Part shown: in pieces, positions 1-10,725 of the stretch | Numbering within the stretch: the first letter of the stretch is position 1 | Layout of the letters: each line of letters starts with the position of its first letter | DNA from: Helopsaltes ochotensis | Taxonomy: Eukaryota > Chordata > Aves > Passeriformes > Locustellidae | Assembly: GCA_013400155.1 (NCBI GenBank) | Contig: VXBM01000211.1 | Span: 649,645 to 713,644, forward strand | Length of the DNA: 64,000 nt | Direction: 5' to 3' | The notes under the pieces: generated by a model | Database searches by the model: none | What the model saw: the letters and a program-made list of their open reading frames with translations, nothing else | Told to the model about the DNA's origin: nothing | Translations under genes and position numbers: made by a program

Positions 1-1583
1 ACAGTGCATCACGGTACTTACTACGGGGGAGGATACAGAGGCCTTGACCATGGCTATTTCAGTAATTCATCATTTTAATTTAAATGTTAATGGCAGGATG
101 GGGCAGGGTAGGGAAAATTGCTTGCCTCCCCTGCTTACCATTCCCACTTTTTTAATAATCTTGTCTCATTCAGTTAGTCAAATCTTAAAGCCCAGGATCT
201 TAATTTCTGTTCCTCTCTTCCCTTCACTCTCTCCTGCTCTCTCCATTCCTGGATCTACAGTGCCCTGCAGCCCCCCAAGGTTTAGCTGGGTGCTTGGTTT
301 GGGCAAGGTTTGCACTGTGAGAGCAGTGCCCAGCAGACATTGGTGGGGTAGACACCCTGGTGAGCTTAAACAGGAGATGAAACACTATGGAAATGAATAC
401 CTGCCTTGTAAGCTGCAGGCACCAAAGTCCTCTTGTAGAGCCTGTTTGCAAAGTTACTGTTTGTCCAAGCCTTTGTAACATACCCAGGGGTTTTATTCAC
501 TTTCTGATTATTATTTCAGGATGGTTTTTATCCAAACCACATCAGGTGATGGAGAGGTTGTTGCTGGCCATTCCCTCAGCCGGCCCCTTTGCTCATTTGT
601 AGAAAGCTTCCAGCTGTCATTAATGAAGAAAGAGTGGGAGACAGGAGTGCCTGTTGCTGCTTTCTGCCGGCTGATGAGCGTTCCCTTGCTCTGGGAGCTC
701 TCCCAGCCCAAGGAGACAGGTGTCTGCAGGGGCTGGAGTGGAACCATGCTGGAGACCTGCCCAGTGTCTCCTGCAGTCTGTCATCTGCTGTCAGCCACTC
801 TCCGGGTCATAGCAGTGAGCTCCTCTGCAGCCTCAGCACGGGTTACTGTGAGTGGGTAGCACGGGTGAGCTGTAACTCCCAGCCCTTTAAAATCCAGCCT
901 CAGGCTGGGCAGCGTATGCTCAGAACAATTTCAAGAAGAAAGGGGGCAAGGGAAAAGGTCAGTAAGAATAAATACGTGATGTGGAGATAATTGGATGCAG
1001 AAAAATAGGAAGGGAATAGAAACAAAAATATTTGTGGGGAGTGAAATTCTGATAACACATGCAAAGTAGATTGATAGCACTACTAGAAATGGCAGGAGCA
1101 GGGAATCAGGGAAGAGACCAGAGTCCAGAATTTGGTCACCAGGCATTTCCCTGTCCACCAGAGTCCATGAGTGTGGAGCCACTGTGCTGGGAAATCTCGG
1201 GGCAGCAGGAGAGTGGTCTCCTGAGAGTCCAGCTGGTGAAGTGGTGTTTGAACAGAGCAGTAGTGGGTGTGAAGAAGGAGCTGAGACACCTGAAAATCTG
1301 CTCATTGGTGCAGCTGCAGCTGCAGAAGTCTCCATGGGGTGGTCTGCAGACAGCTTAACTCCTGGCATGTGAAAGAAGTGGCCTCGAGCTGCTGCAGCAG
1401 GGGATTGCTGCAGTGGCTTGGTCAGTGGTTTTCCTTATTCTTCTAGTTTCACTTTCTCAGGGGGAACGAGGAAGTGGGGAGACCAGCAATCAGTCTGATT
1501 CCTGGTGCTTGTTAAAGGTGGAGGGGACCCATTTCCTCCCCCAGCTGGCGTGCAGCAGGATGGAGCCTGCCTGCTCCTCCACT
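1..1583. other. Unique non-coding DNA, no gene seen
   Basis: Open frames here are short, overlap on both strands and show no recognisable domain or splice-bounded exon. The segment is moderately GC-rich between about 640 and 860 and around 1300, where CAGCTG-type words cluster. I recognised no repeat family. It could be intronic or intergenic. Confidence 0.6.
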
Positions 1584-1909
1584 GTTGGGGTGTCTGCATT
1601 GGGATGTCTGCATTGGGATGTCTGCATTGGGATCTCTGCATTGGGATCTCCATGTTGGGGTGTCCGTGTTGGGATACATGTGTTGGGATACATGTGTTGG
1701 GATACATGTGTTGGGATACATGTGTTGGGATATATGTGTTGGGATACATGTGTTGGGGTGTCTGCATTGGGATATCTGCATTGGGATTACCTGCATTGGG
1801 ATCTCTGCATTGGGATCTCCATGTTGGGGTGTCTGTGTTGGGATACATGTGTTGGGGTGTCTGCATAGGGCTATCTGCGTTGGGATTACCCGCGTTGGGC
1901 TCTCTGTGT
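1584..1909. repeat. Minisatellite, 14-bp unit, about 23 copies
   Basis: A tandem array of a 14-bp unit of the form GGGATNNNTGNNTT, seen as GGGATGTCTGCATT, GGGATCTCTGCATT and GGGATACATGTGTT variants. One unit near 1784-1798 is 15 bp, which shifts the phase. Variants occur in blocks: TCTGCATT types first, then a run of ACATGTGTT types at about 1671-1755, then TCTGCATT types again. A stretch beginning GGGATCTCTGCATT at 1629 recurs at 1798, so a higher-order duplication of about 169 bp is likely. The array has no stop codons in several frames on both strands, which creates long spurious open frames (for example 1505-2236 plus and 1435-1935 minus). Their Cys/Trp/Gly-rich or Pro/Asn/Thr-rich 14-residue periodicity follows from the repeat and is not evidence of a protein. 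Confidence 0.95.
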
Positions 1910-3659
1910 CTGAATGGGGCTCCCCAGGCGGTCACTGTGAGTGCTCAGGCCATTTTCTCAGAGGTTAAAGCCTCTCCTGGTGTCCGAGTGGCTGTGCAGG
2001 GTTTAATCCCTGGCTGTCTGCAGCCGGGGCAGCCGCGGTGCCCCACGGAGCTGTTGGCACAGGGGCAGCCCCTGAGAGCACCGGCAGGCCAGCGGGGCTC
2101 CGAGCTGTCATCCAGCCCAAGCTGTGATAATTCTAGTTTAGCAAGTTCTACACCAGCTGCTGCTCCCCTGGGCAGCTCCATGGGTGGCAGTAGGAATGGG
2201 CTTCTGAAGGGAGTTGTGGTCCCTCAGTCTGCTTAAAAATAAAAATCAAATCCTAGTGTATTCTCTGCTGTTTTTCTTCTTTGCATCCTACCCTTTGCTT
2301 TCAGCCAAAGATCCTGTGGCACTTGACCAACAAGAGGAAGGCACTTGACCCTTCTGAGTGTTTTCATCCTGTTGATTTGCAAAGCAGCCAAATTCTTGGC
2401 CCAGCGTGGCAGTGCTGACATCCCCAGGCCTTACTCCACCATTGGAGCATTCTATTAGGACCTCTATGTTTTCTTTGAGGGTTTTTTAACTTGTTCAGTT
2501 TAGTTTCTGTTGCAAGTGATCCGAACAAAAAAACCCCCAAAAAACAAACCTCAAAATTGTCCTTTATTAGAAGCTGCTCTGAGAGTGCAGGATATGGTCA
2601 TAAACAGACAAAGAGCACAAATGTGCAGTGGTGAAAAATGAACCACTGATCTGCACTTGTCTGGGAGTAGTTGCCGTGGGTTGAAGCAGCCTAGTTGAAA
2701 GTGGAGGGGTGAGATAGCAATCGAAGTGATTAAAGGCTGGACTCTTTCATCTGTAGATGCTTGAATAACTTTCCATTACTTTAAATTGGGTTGCAAATGA
2801 ACATCCCCTTTGATCTATAATGGGACTTTCCAATCAGTGAGGCCTGAGCTCAAAACATGAAAAGCAGTTTACATTGATGAGAGCAGTAGGAAAGATCTGA
2901 ACCCTGAAGAACAACCTGCTCCAGCACTGCTGCAGATAAAAGAAAAGTGGAGGTGGCTCTTGGGGAGGCAGGAGGGTCAGAGGAGTGACCTGGATTGCCC
3001 AAGGGCAGAGACACCACTGTGGTTATTCAAGCTCTGAATGACCCTAATTCCAGGGTTAAATCACCAGTGAGGCTCTCAGCCAGTCTCCTAATTTGAATGA
3101 TGAGAGCATTTTGGGTGGATTGAATGACTGTTTTGTGGGTGGGGCGGAACACTAGGTGGGTGTTTTACTGCTCCTGTTTTCATTAGAGAACTACTCATGC
3201 AGAACCAAAACAGAAAAAAATGACCTGTTTCTGCAGATGCTGACATTATATTGACTTTATTGAAAAACAGCCGAGTACCTAAATAGTGTGGTTTATTTTA
3301 TAGGTTGGTTCAGATGATGTTCTTTATCAGGTTTGACAGGTCTGCTTTTTGGCCTAAGTTACTTAACAGCATCTCTTTATTGCTGAGTTCCCAGCTTTTT
3401 TTTTTTTGTCGGTCTGCCTTACAGCCAGGGTGTTACCTAGAGTATGGAATTTGATTCATTTCTGTGCTGGCATGTCCACAAGAATCCACGTAAAGAAAAC
3501 AAACTGCACGTCTCCTTCACGGAGCAGATCTTGGCTGCTGTTTCTCTCCCCACTAAAAGCTTTATCACCCAGCCTTGTTATTACCATACTAAACGGAACA
3601 CTTCAGAGCTTAGCGGCTTAACAAGATAAAAACACGCTTTGTGGTTAATGTGGTTACTG
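1910..3659. other. Unique non-coding DNA
   Basis: The first 200 bases after the minisatellite are GC-rich with several CpGs (about 2020-2110). The rest is AT-rich and unique by eye. A short stretch near 2980-3010 (agtgacctggattgcccaag) resembles the conserved core of MIR SINEs but is too short to call. No exon is seen. Confidence 0.55.
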
Positions 3660-3896
3660 CAGGCATGCACCGGGGCCGGGAGGGAGCTGCTCCCTTCCTG
3701 CCGGGGCCGCTGCGCAGCGCCGGGAAGCGCCTGGCCCGATAAAGGCTGCCAGAGCCGGCGCTCCCAGACACAGATTGCGGCTTCATGGGGCCAGCGTGCT
3801 GCAGGCTGACCCCGGGGACAGCGGAGTGTCCCCTCCTCCCCCGGCAGCCCTCTGCGGCATTCCGTCCCAACCAGAGCTGCGGCCGGTGCTGTAATT
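3660..3896. promoter_or_regulatory. Short CpG-rich patch (CpG-island-like)
   Basis: About 20 CpG dinucleotides occur in roughly 235 bases and the GC content is near 70 percent by eye, against few CpGs in the flanks. The direct repeat CCGGGGCCG occurs at 3670-3678 and 3701-3709. Between the copies, AGGGAGC (3681-3687) and GCTCCCT (3689-3695) form a tight inverted repeat around one base. Possible readings are an unmethylated regulatory element, an alternative promoter or first exon of a gene outside the window, or a GC-biased gene-conversion hotspot. No TATA box, start codon context or splice donor singles out a transcript. The CpG enrichment is directly visible; a regulatory role is inferred. 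Confidence 0.5.
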
Positions 3897-6019
3897 CTCT
3901 CTCTAGACAGTGCTATTGAGTGCAAGGGTGTTTTCCAGTTCACAGGGACAGACTGGGATTCCCCTCCTGATACCAAGCCTTGAAAATAATCCAAAAGGTC
4001 TTTTCCCCTCTGAGTAGCGGTTGGTTTGTGTTGTCTGAAATGAGCAAATCTTGGAAACTTCCCTATTTTACTTTCTGGCGAGTTGTGACTTTGGGTACAA
4101 GATGAAGGGAGATGTCTGGATCCCCTATTGCTAAAACTTCACGAGTACTTAATTTCTGGTATTTCCTCCTCCCAGAGATCCAGTTTTACTTCTCAGGACA
4201 ACATTGAAACACATTCTCCTGAAATACTTCTAAACTAAGCTTGCAAGTGTAACTCTAAGAACCTTTTCATGCACCTTCCAGAATTTCTCAGTTTCTTGGT
4301 TTTATTTATAGCATAAAAAGACAATAATCAGACAAATCTGCAGATGATGCACAAAATCAACTTTCTATCTTAAACCCAAAAAGCAGGACGCCTTATGTTT
4401 TGTCTCTCCTGGTGCTGTTTGATTCAGTGTTGAGGAGGGATCTGATTTTTCTTACAAGAGCATGGTCAGTCCTTCTTCCTCCTTCCCAAAACTTCCTGGA
4501 CCTGGCTCTCCCATGAGGTCTTTTTCAACCTTCCTTGTCTTTTTATTGTCGCTGTTAATTTTCCACTTTTATTGCCTCCTTTCTCATCCCTACACTTTGT
4601 TCTCTCTTTTCTGTGCTGAAGGATGAGCTGTCCTCCCACAGTGCAAACAAATTTACTATGCTGAGGCTCTTTGCTTAGACAAAGACCCATTTTTAACCAA
4701 ATGTTTTGCAAGCAAAAAGAATATTCACTTTCCAGGACACTGCTAACAAGGACATTTTTGTGGTTGCCATTGCTTGGTGACTTCATATCAACTGGAATTT
4801 CTGTGAGCCCAAAGAGAGTCCAGACTGTTCATGGACTGCACAGCATTGCTGCTCTGCTCTTGCCATCCCTTCTCAGGATAGAGGATAAGCACAAATCCTG
4901 AGCACGAGGATGGGAGGGGCGGTGACAAATTGTGCCACATTGTGCAGTGACCTCATTTCATGCAGATACACCAACACCTTCCCTTACCAGCTCTTGGATC
5001 AAACACTGTTGCTCCTGCTGACAGCAGCAGTGAGTTAAATATTACACACAAGTGATGTTGAAGTGTTTGAATTAGCACTTGGAACTATAGTTCATGTTGC
5101 TGTGGAACATGTTTTTCATGCACGCAGCATGCAATAAAAAAAGCAGTGCAGCAGTTCCAGAGCACGGTTCCATCCCAGTGGTCAGGGCAATCCTTCACTC
5201 ACCAAATGCCCAGGCTCATTCCTAAAGATTCCATTGTGGAAGGAGTAATAACCAATTAACAAAGATTATTGATGTTTACAGAGAAGGCAGTGTGTGTGCT
5301 CTAAGCATCAGGAGCAGGTGTTGCAGGTAGGAGGAAAGGAATATTGATGAGCAACCTCCTGAATCTTCTGCCTTGTGACCTGTCTGGAAGCTTCCACTAA
5401 ATTTGATTAGTGCAGCCATTAATCATCTGTTAGTGCTTTTGATTACACTCCCTTATAGAAGCAGTTTATAACGTGTATTCGGGTGTTCCATTATAGCTCC
5501 CATGCGGTGCCACAATCCTCCTCAGCCCCTCCTCCTGTGGTGTGGCCTTGGTGGGCTGCCTCAAGCTGTGTGTGATGGCCAGAGCTGCAGCCCAGGCCCT
5601 TGGGTGGTTACAGGACAGCATTTTACTGTGTGGGAGATCCTTGGAATTATCCTGTGTTATGTGTCAGGCTACCACTCTCTTCACTCACATTTGTACAGCT
5701 GGTGTGTTTAGAGCCTTGGGGTCCTAAAAACTCTTGTTTGGTAAGTTGTGAAGACATCTGCCTGCATAATCATGAGCCAGTTGGAGCGCGAGCGCCCATT
5801 CCTTCCCAGGGGTGTCGGTGGGGAAGTGGTGAAGTGCTGGTGTTCCTCAAACCTGCCAGCACTGTCTCCTTTCTCCAGCACTGTCATGCTCACCCATAGC
5901 TCTGCAGAGCTGCTCCAGGCCTGGTGGCATCACACATGAGGAGCAGGGGTAGTCTGGGGAGGGAAATGCTCTGCTCGTGGCTTGTGGCTCCAAAATTCAC
6001 ATTCACAGGTGAGACCTGC
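3897..6019. other. Unique non-coding DNA, no gene seen
   Basis: Mixed-composition unique sequence without a recognisable repeat or exon. Open frames are at most about 106 codons and none shows a domain. CpGs are sparse apart from a few near 5785-5830. Confidence 0.55.
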
Positions 6020-6320
6020 CAGGGACGTGCTCACCACATCAATAACTCCACTTCATGCATTATGCAAATTGTTTGCAATACAGAAGTGCTTAAACAGCTG
6101 AAAAGATTTGAGTTTTGTGCACAATGTACACTTTGCTTTGCTTATACTGATAGCAGTGTATCATCTTTTAATTAAATAAGTATGGAATGCAAATTGTAAT
6201 ACTAGTCAATTTGCAATATTTATGTAAGCCTCACATCTTATAAGTATTTGAATTTTATATTAATTTTGCTTTGGACATATTTTTCTATATACTCAAAGAA
6301 ATTTGCCTCATTGGTTGAAA
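6020..6320. promoter_or_regulatory. AT-rich candidate element with octamer-motif cluster
   Basis: The POU-factor octamer ATGCAAAT occurs at 6062-6069 and 6187-6194, each within a shared 11-mer ATGCAAATTGT. A third, inverted GCAAATTG core lies at 6207-6214, and TTTGCAAT follows the first copy. TTAATTAA at about 6169-6176 is a homeodomain-type core. The block is AT-rich and lacks any sensible open frame. Octamers are established binding sites for POU proteins; an enhancer role here is inferred from clustering alone, and an AT-rich block produces some such words by chance. Confidence 0.3.
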
Positions 6321-7516
6321 ACAGAGCTGGTCTCTGTCTGTATTTAGCTATAGAAAAATTATTTTGGTACCCGTGGAACACCTTGCAGGGAATGTGATGC
6401 AGGAGTCAGATGCTCACACAGGGAAGCATCCCAGTTAAGCATGCAGGAGGGTGGTCTCTGGCTGGGCGCTGGTCTGATATTGCAGGGGCCTGAGGTTCAA
6501 TCATCAAACTTGCATTTGAGACCTTAACTGTGTCCCTTGTGCTGTGCTGAAATTTCAATTTCAAGGTGCAGTCAGCTCATTAGGCTAAGCCAAGTGTGAC
6601 TGTAAATTCTGTGATTGATCTGAGGCCACGCCAGCTCCCATCTCCTACCCACTGGAGGAGCACTCCAGGAGCCCCTCAAGGCACCCTCTTTCCCTGTGCT
6701 TCACTCCCAGCTCACTCAGGCCCTCCAGGAGCTCCTGCAGTGAGCAGGGTGATGCATTCAGGTGGCGTTGAAGGTCTGGAAGTGCTTAGTGGGGTGTCAA
6801 AAGGAGTTTTGAGTCAGAATTTCAATATTTAATCAAGTAGATTTCTCAGGACAGGGAAAAAAAAAAGGCAGTCAAAAATAATATAGTGAAATAATTGCTA
6901 TCTATGGAAGTTTCAATTATCAGTCAAAATATCCTGAAATCAAAACCTTACTGACATTCAGCCTCAATTATATAAAAACCATTGGGGATATGGAATATGT
7001 TCATATAAATGAGGTCTCTGATAACTGAGGGAATTTTCAACGTACTTAATGGATGTCAAGAGACTTGACCCTGTTTTGAATACCAAGGAGTTTTGGATAA
7101 TTGAAGTTTGGATAATCTAGGTTGAACTGTAGAATTTAGCAAATTAAGATAACGTTGAGAATCTGTGCGAGTTAATTTTAGTTCTGACAAATGAGACGAG
7201 TTTTAACTAGCTTGGAGACTGGAGGCAGCAGACAACACTCAGCGTGCCACGAGCTGCAGCCATCCCAGGCACCACGTGCAGCTCCCTCAACGCTCTCCTG
7301 CCCAGCCCCTGGCAGGATCTGTGTGCACAGGCGAAGGGTGCTCCAATTCCTCTGGGCCGGGCTGAGCACACGCTGCCAGGAGGGCTTTGGGTTGGCAGGA
7401 GCGTGCCCTCTGTGATGGGGATTTGTGTCTGCTTGGAGGTGAGCAGAGCTCAGTGAACGCCACCAGAACAGGGGCTGCTGGTGATGCTTTTGGCTGGAGA
7501 GACCCCAGTGCAAGGC
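6321..7516. other. Unique non-coding DNA up to assembly gap
   Basis: AT-rich to about 7180, then GC-richer towards the gap. Frames reaching into the gap are meaningless because they are translated through N. No exon or repeat family was recognised. Confidence 0.55.
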
Positions 7517-7798
7517 NNNNNNNNNNNNNNNNNNNNNNNNNNNNNNNNNNNNNNNNNNNNNNNNNNNNNNNNNNNNNNNNNNNNNNNNNNNNNNNNNNNN
7601 NNNNNNNNNNNNNNNNNNNNNNNNNNNNNNNNNNNNNNNNNNNNNNNNNNNNNNNNNNNNNNNNNNNNNNNNNNNNNNNNNNNNNNNNNNNNNNNNNNNN
7701 NNNNNNNNNNNNNNNNNNNNNNNNNNNNNNNNNNNNNNNNNNNNNNNNNNNNNNNNNNNNNNNNNNNNNNNNNNNNNNNNNNNNNNNNNNNNNNNNNN
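7517..7798. other. Assembly gap (282 N)
   Basis: An unbroken run of N lies immediately 5' of a pentamer microsatellite. The gap probably holds more of that array, or sequence the assembler could not cross because of it. The true length may differ from 282. Confidence 0.97.
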
Positions 7799-7852
7799 TC
7801 TCCTCTCCTCTCCTCTCCTCTCCTCTCCTCTCCTCTCCTCTCCTCTCCTCCC
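7799..7852. repeat. TCTCC pentamer microsatellite
   Basis: About ten perfect TCTCC units end in a C-run at about 7849-7856. The strand is pure pyrimidine, a composition that can form triplex DNA and is often lost in assemblies. The perfect units suggest a recent or actively changing array. The 5' edge is hidden by the gap. Confidence 0.93.
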
Positions 7853-8814
7853 CCCCATTCCTCAACATGCATATTTTAAATTAATATTTTAATGCATTTC
7901 TAGGATTCCAGGAAGGGGGAGGAATAAATTATTCAAAATGAATCACAGTGGTTTAAGGATATAAGAGCTGTAAGGTTTGTGGGGAAACAGACCGTCCTGC
8001 ATTAAATCAGCTGACAGCACTTACCCAGCTCTGATAAGCTGGCAGAAATGTCTTTATCTGACAGGTCTGAACAGACTCAGTGCCTGGAAGTTTATTTTCT
8101 CCTGTCTTGTCTTAACAAGAAGCAGTACCTCCTTCTCCTTAACACCTTTGGCTTGAGTACTAGACCCTGGAATATTTCAAGAGAGAACTGCCTGGGGGCA
8201 GGAGGGATGTCCATGAAGTGACAGTCCAGGAACTCCTGGGAGCTGTTACTGATTTCTTGCTTAGCTGCAGCTCTTGTGCAAGGCAGTTGAGATCAGTGGG
8301 AGTCGCTCCCTAAGCTTTTTTAGCAATCTGGGTCTGAAATGTGCCTTCAACTGTAATATTGAGGTGTTAATTCTTTCTTTACTGGCTGCAGAGGGAAAAA
8401 CATTAGACAGTGTAGTGTATAGAGAGTGCTTAAATGAGGATTATATGAGAGGCAATGGAGGAATGTTGGACAGAGGCATGTATTAAGTGTTTGACCAGTA
8501 CACTGTGGATCAAAAAACCTCACCTTTAAAAATATATTCTTATTTTTAATACAAGCCACTTTGGTAATAGGAGGGGTGACGGCGTGGGTGGCAGTTGTTC
8601 TTTTTGAAACCTTTTCACTTGCCACAGGCTCCATGTGTCCGCAGGAGTGTTTATCAGAGAGCAGAACTGCTACACAGCATCCCTGAAGGATGCTCTGCAA
8701 GTGCTCTGTGCTGGCTTTATTACACTGGCAGCTGGAAACCACAGATCACCTGTGCTGGGCTGTGTGTAACCCCTGTCACCTTAAAAACCAGCTAGAATAA
8801 ATGAAAGGATTGTC
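7853..8814. other. AT-rich unique DNA
   Basis: No gene seen. Between about 7980 and 8110 there are a GATAAG core (8033-8038), an inverted AGATAA core (8054-8059) abutting TGACAG (8059-8064), and a CAGCTG E-box (8008-8013). Such words are common in enhancers but do not prove one. Confidence 0.45.
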
Positions 8815-8930
8815 CTCTTTTATAGATGGGAATGGAAGCCGTGGTGCTGTCAAGTGACACACATAAGGTTAAACAAGAAACTGTAGAGAAAATGATCCTC
8901 CCCAGCTCTGCTCTAGGGTTTTAAACTTGT
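8815..8930 (-). mobile_element. Degraded MIR-like SINE fragment
   Basis: The plus strand reads tttatagatgggaatggaag, then caagtgacacacataaggtt, then a segment ending ctagggttttaaac. This follows the order of the reverse complement of the MIR core and tRNA-related region (tttatagatggggaaactga, aagtgacttgcccaaggtca, and a final ctttaac). MIRs are ancient tRNA-derived SINEs found across amniotes. Divergence is high and the edges are approximate. The call rests on remembered consensus order, not an alignment. Confidence 0.42.
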
Positions 8931-10589
8931 TACTGTCCTCTCTTGGATCTCAATTCAAAACCCACTGCATTAGGGTGGATGGAAAATTAGCCAAGAAGGT
9001 TAATCCTACACTGAAGGAGCAAAAAATGCTCAGTTATGGAGAGACTGAAAGATAAGACACGGCAAAACTTCAAACAAGAGCTCTGGAGGATACTATCCAG
9101 ATACCAGAGACTTGTTGGAGAGCTGATAGGAGAGCAGCGGTTATCAAAGCACAGAGGGGAAACACCGGGCTAGATCAGATCAAATGTCAGGGGGGGCTGC
9201 TTTAAAGGAGAAAAGTAGAAATAGAAGAAGCTGCATCAATCTGCAGCAGTGTGATAGCTGGAAAGATATTCTCACCCTTACAGCTTTATTAGAGATAGCT
9301 TTCCTTGCAGACAACACCAAAAAAAACCGAGGAGACCAGACAATGTCAGCTCTCTTCTACTGCGAAATTACCATGCAGAGAACCACAGGGAAAACGCCTG
9401 AGACCGCGAACTGTAAACAAACTGAGCCACTGTCAGGCTCAAAAATCAATGTTTTTTTAAAGTGTATGTTAAAACCAACTTTGTTTACTTAATTGCAATA
9501 GAACATTGTATTTTCCTTAAGAGAAAATTGAGAAAACCTGGAGGGTGATTCAGTGGTTTGCAATAAATAAACACAAATGTGAAATCGAACACTGCCCAAA
9601 TTACAAAAGCTAAGTACATGAAGCACCCCCAGTACAGGCTTGTCACTCAAGTGCCAACTGTCAAGGGTTGGATACTTTTCATAAAGCATAGTTTTAGCCT
9701 TTATCTTAATGTCAGTACTTTGTTATGATTGACCTTCTTCTGGCTGGAAGGCCACTTAAACGAAACAATGCTATTCTGTTCTGAAGAGGGTGAATAGAGA
9801 AAGCATTGTTGCTTGGTAAAATGCCTTTGGACTGAGTCCCAGATGGGAAGGAAGTGCTGTAATTACTGTACTCAATACACAGCACTGTAGGGGCACGTAA
9901 GGCAACCGGTCTGCAGCAGGCGAGGAGCAATCCTACACCTCTGCTGGCTGGGAGGCTCCACTAACTGAGCAGTTTTCATATTACAATTTTATTTGTTCTG
10001 CTTAAGCAAAAAAATCTGTGCTTGATCACTGGAAATTAAAAATTCAAACCAGGCTCCCTAAGCAATAGGAGAAAAGACTTAAGAGCCTGCTGATCCCCCA
10101 GTGCCTGTTTGGCAATGGTGAGCACAGTCAAACTAGGCTGGTTTATGTTCTGTACCGGTGGAAGGTTATCCATATTCTGTTCCAGATCCCACAAAATTTT
10201 CTTGTGATTACAACTCCATTAAATATAGTCTGTGCTATGAAATGTGCCTGGTCCCAGTGCTAGAATCTCTGCTTTTGAACTTGTCACAAAGTAACATATA
10301 AATGGCATTTTAACATGTGTATTTATCATGATACGCATTTCCCTGAACACTGTTTTTATAAAATAGCACAGGAAGCACATTCATTACAAATCTTTGCAGT
10401 GTTGTGATGAGAGACTTCTCTTTTAAGTGGAAAATGAACTCAGCTACACTATTGTCATTCAGTTTTATCTTAAAAGCATCTCAGCAGACAAGTGGGGAAG
10501 GTGAATTATTCCAGCTGCTGTATCTACTACCCATTGTGAGAGATGCTCTTTGCCATGCACAGTTCAGTCTTAATGGAAATGGGCAAAGG
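8931..10589. other. Unique non-coding DNA, no gene seen
   Basis: Mixed AT-rich sequence. The largest open frame (9184-9492, 102 codons, plus strand) shows no domain and no splice context. The part after about 10190 is especially AT-rich. Confidence 0.55.
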
Positions 10590-10725
10590 AGATGGGAGGA
10601 ATTATTACTGCTATTTTACAGAGGGGAGCACAGACACACAATTGCTCACAGCCGTTTGGGAGGCTTGACATAACCAGGAACTGAACTCAGCCTCCAGAGA
10701 TGCAATCCAGGTGCTTTCCTGCCCA
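10590..10725 (-). mobile_element. MIR-like SINE fragment
   Basis: On the plus strand the order attattactgctattttaca, gagg, acaattgctcacagc, aaccaggaactgaactcag, ctccagag, atccaggtgctttcc tracks the reverse complement of MIR: attattaccccattttacag, a central gtcacacag region, a gccaggattcgaacccag tRNA-like B-box region, and a terminal gtccagtgctctt. Conserved words occur in the same order over more than 110 bases, which makes chance unlikely. The element lies on the minus strand and is old and fragmentary. It is not expected to be active. Confidence 0.55.

Noticed and set aside
1505..2236. 243-codon open frame over the minisatellite
   Set aside because: The Cys/Trp/Gly periodicity is the 14-bp repeat read in shifting frames. 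The opposite strand is equally open.
2963..3060. Third MIR-like fragment
   Set aside because: Only the agtgacctggattgcccaag phrase fits. The rest does not keep the order of the MIR consensus.
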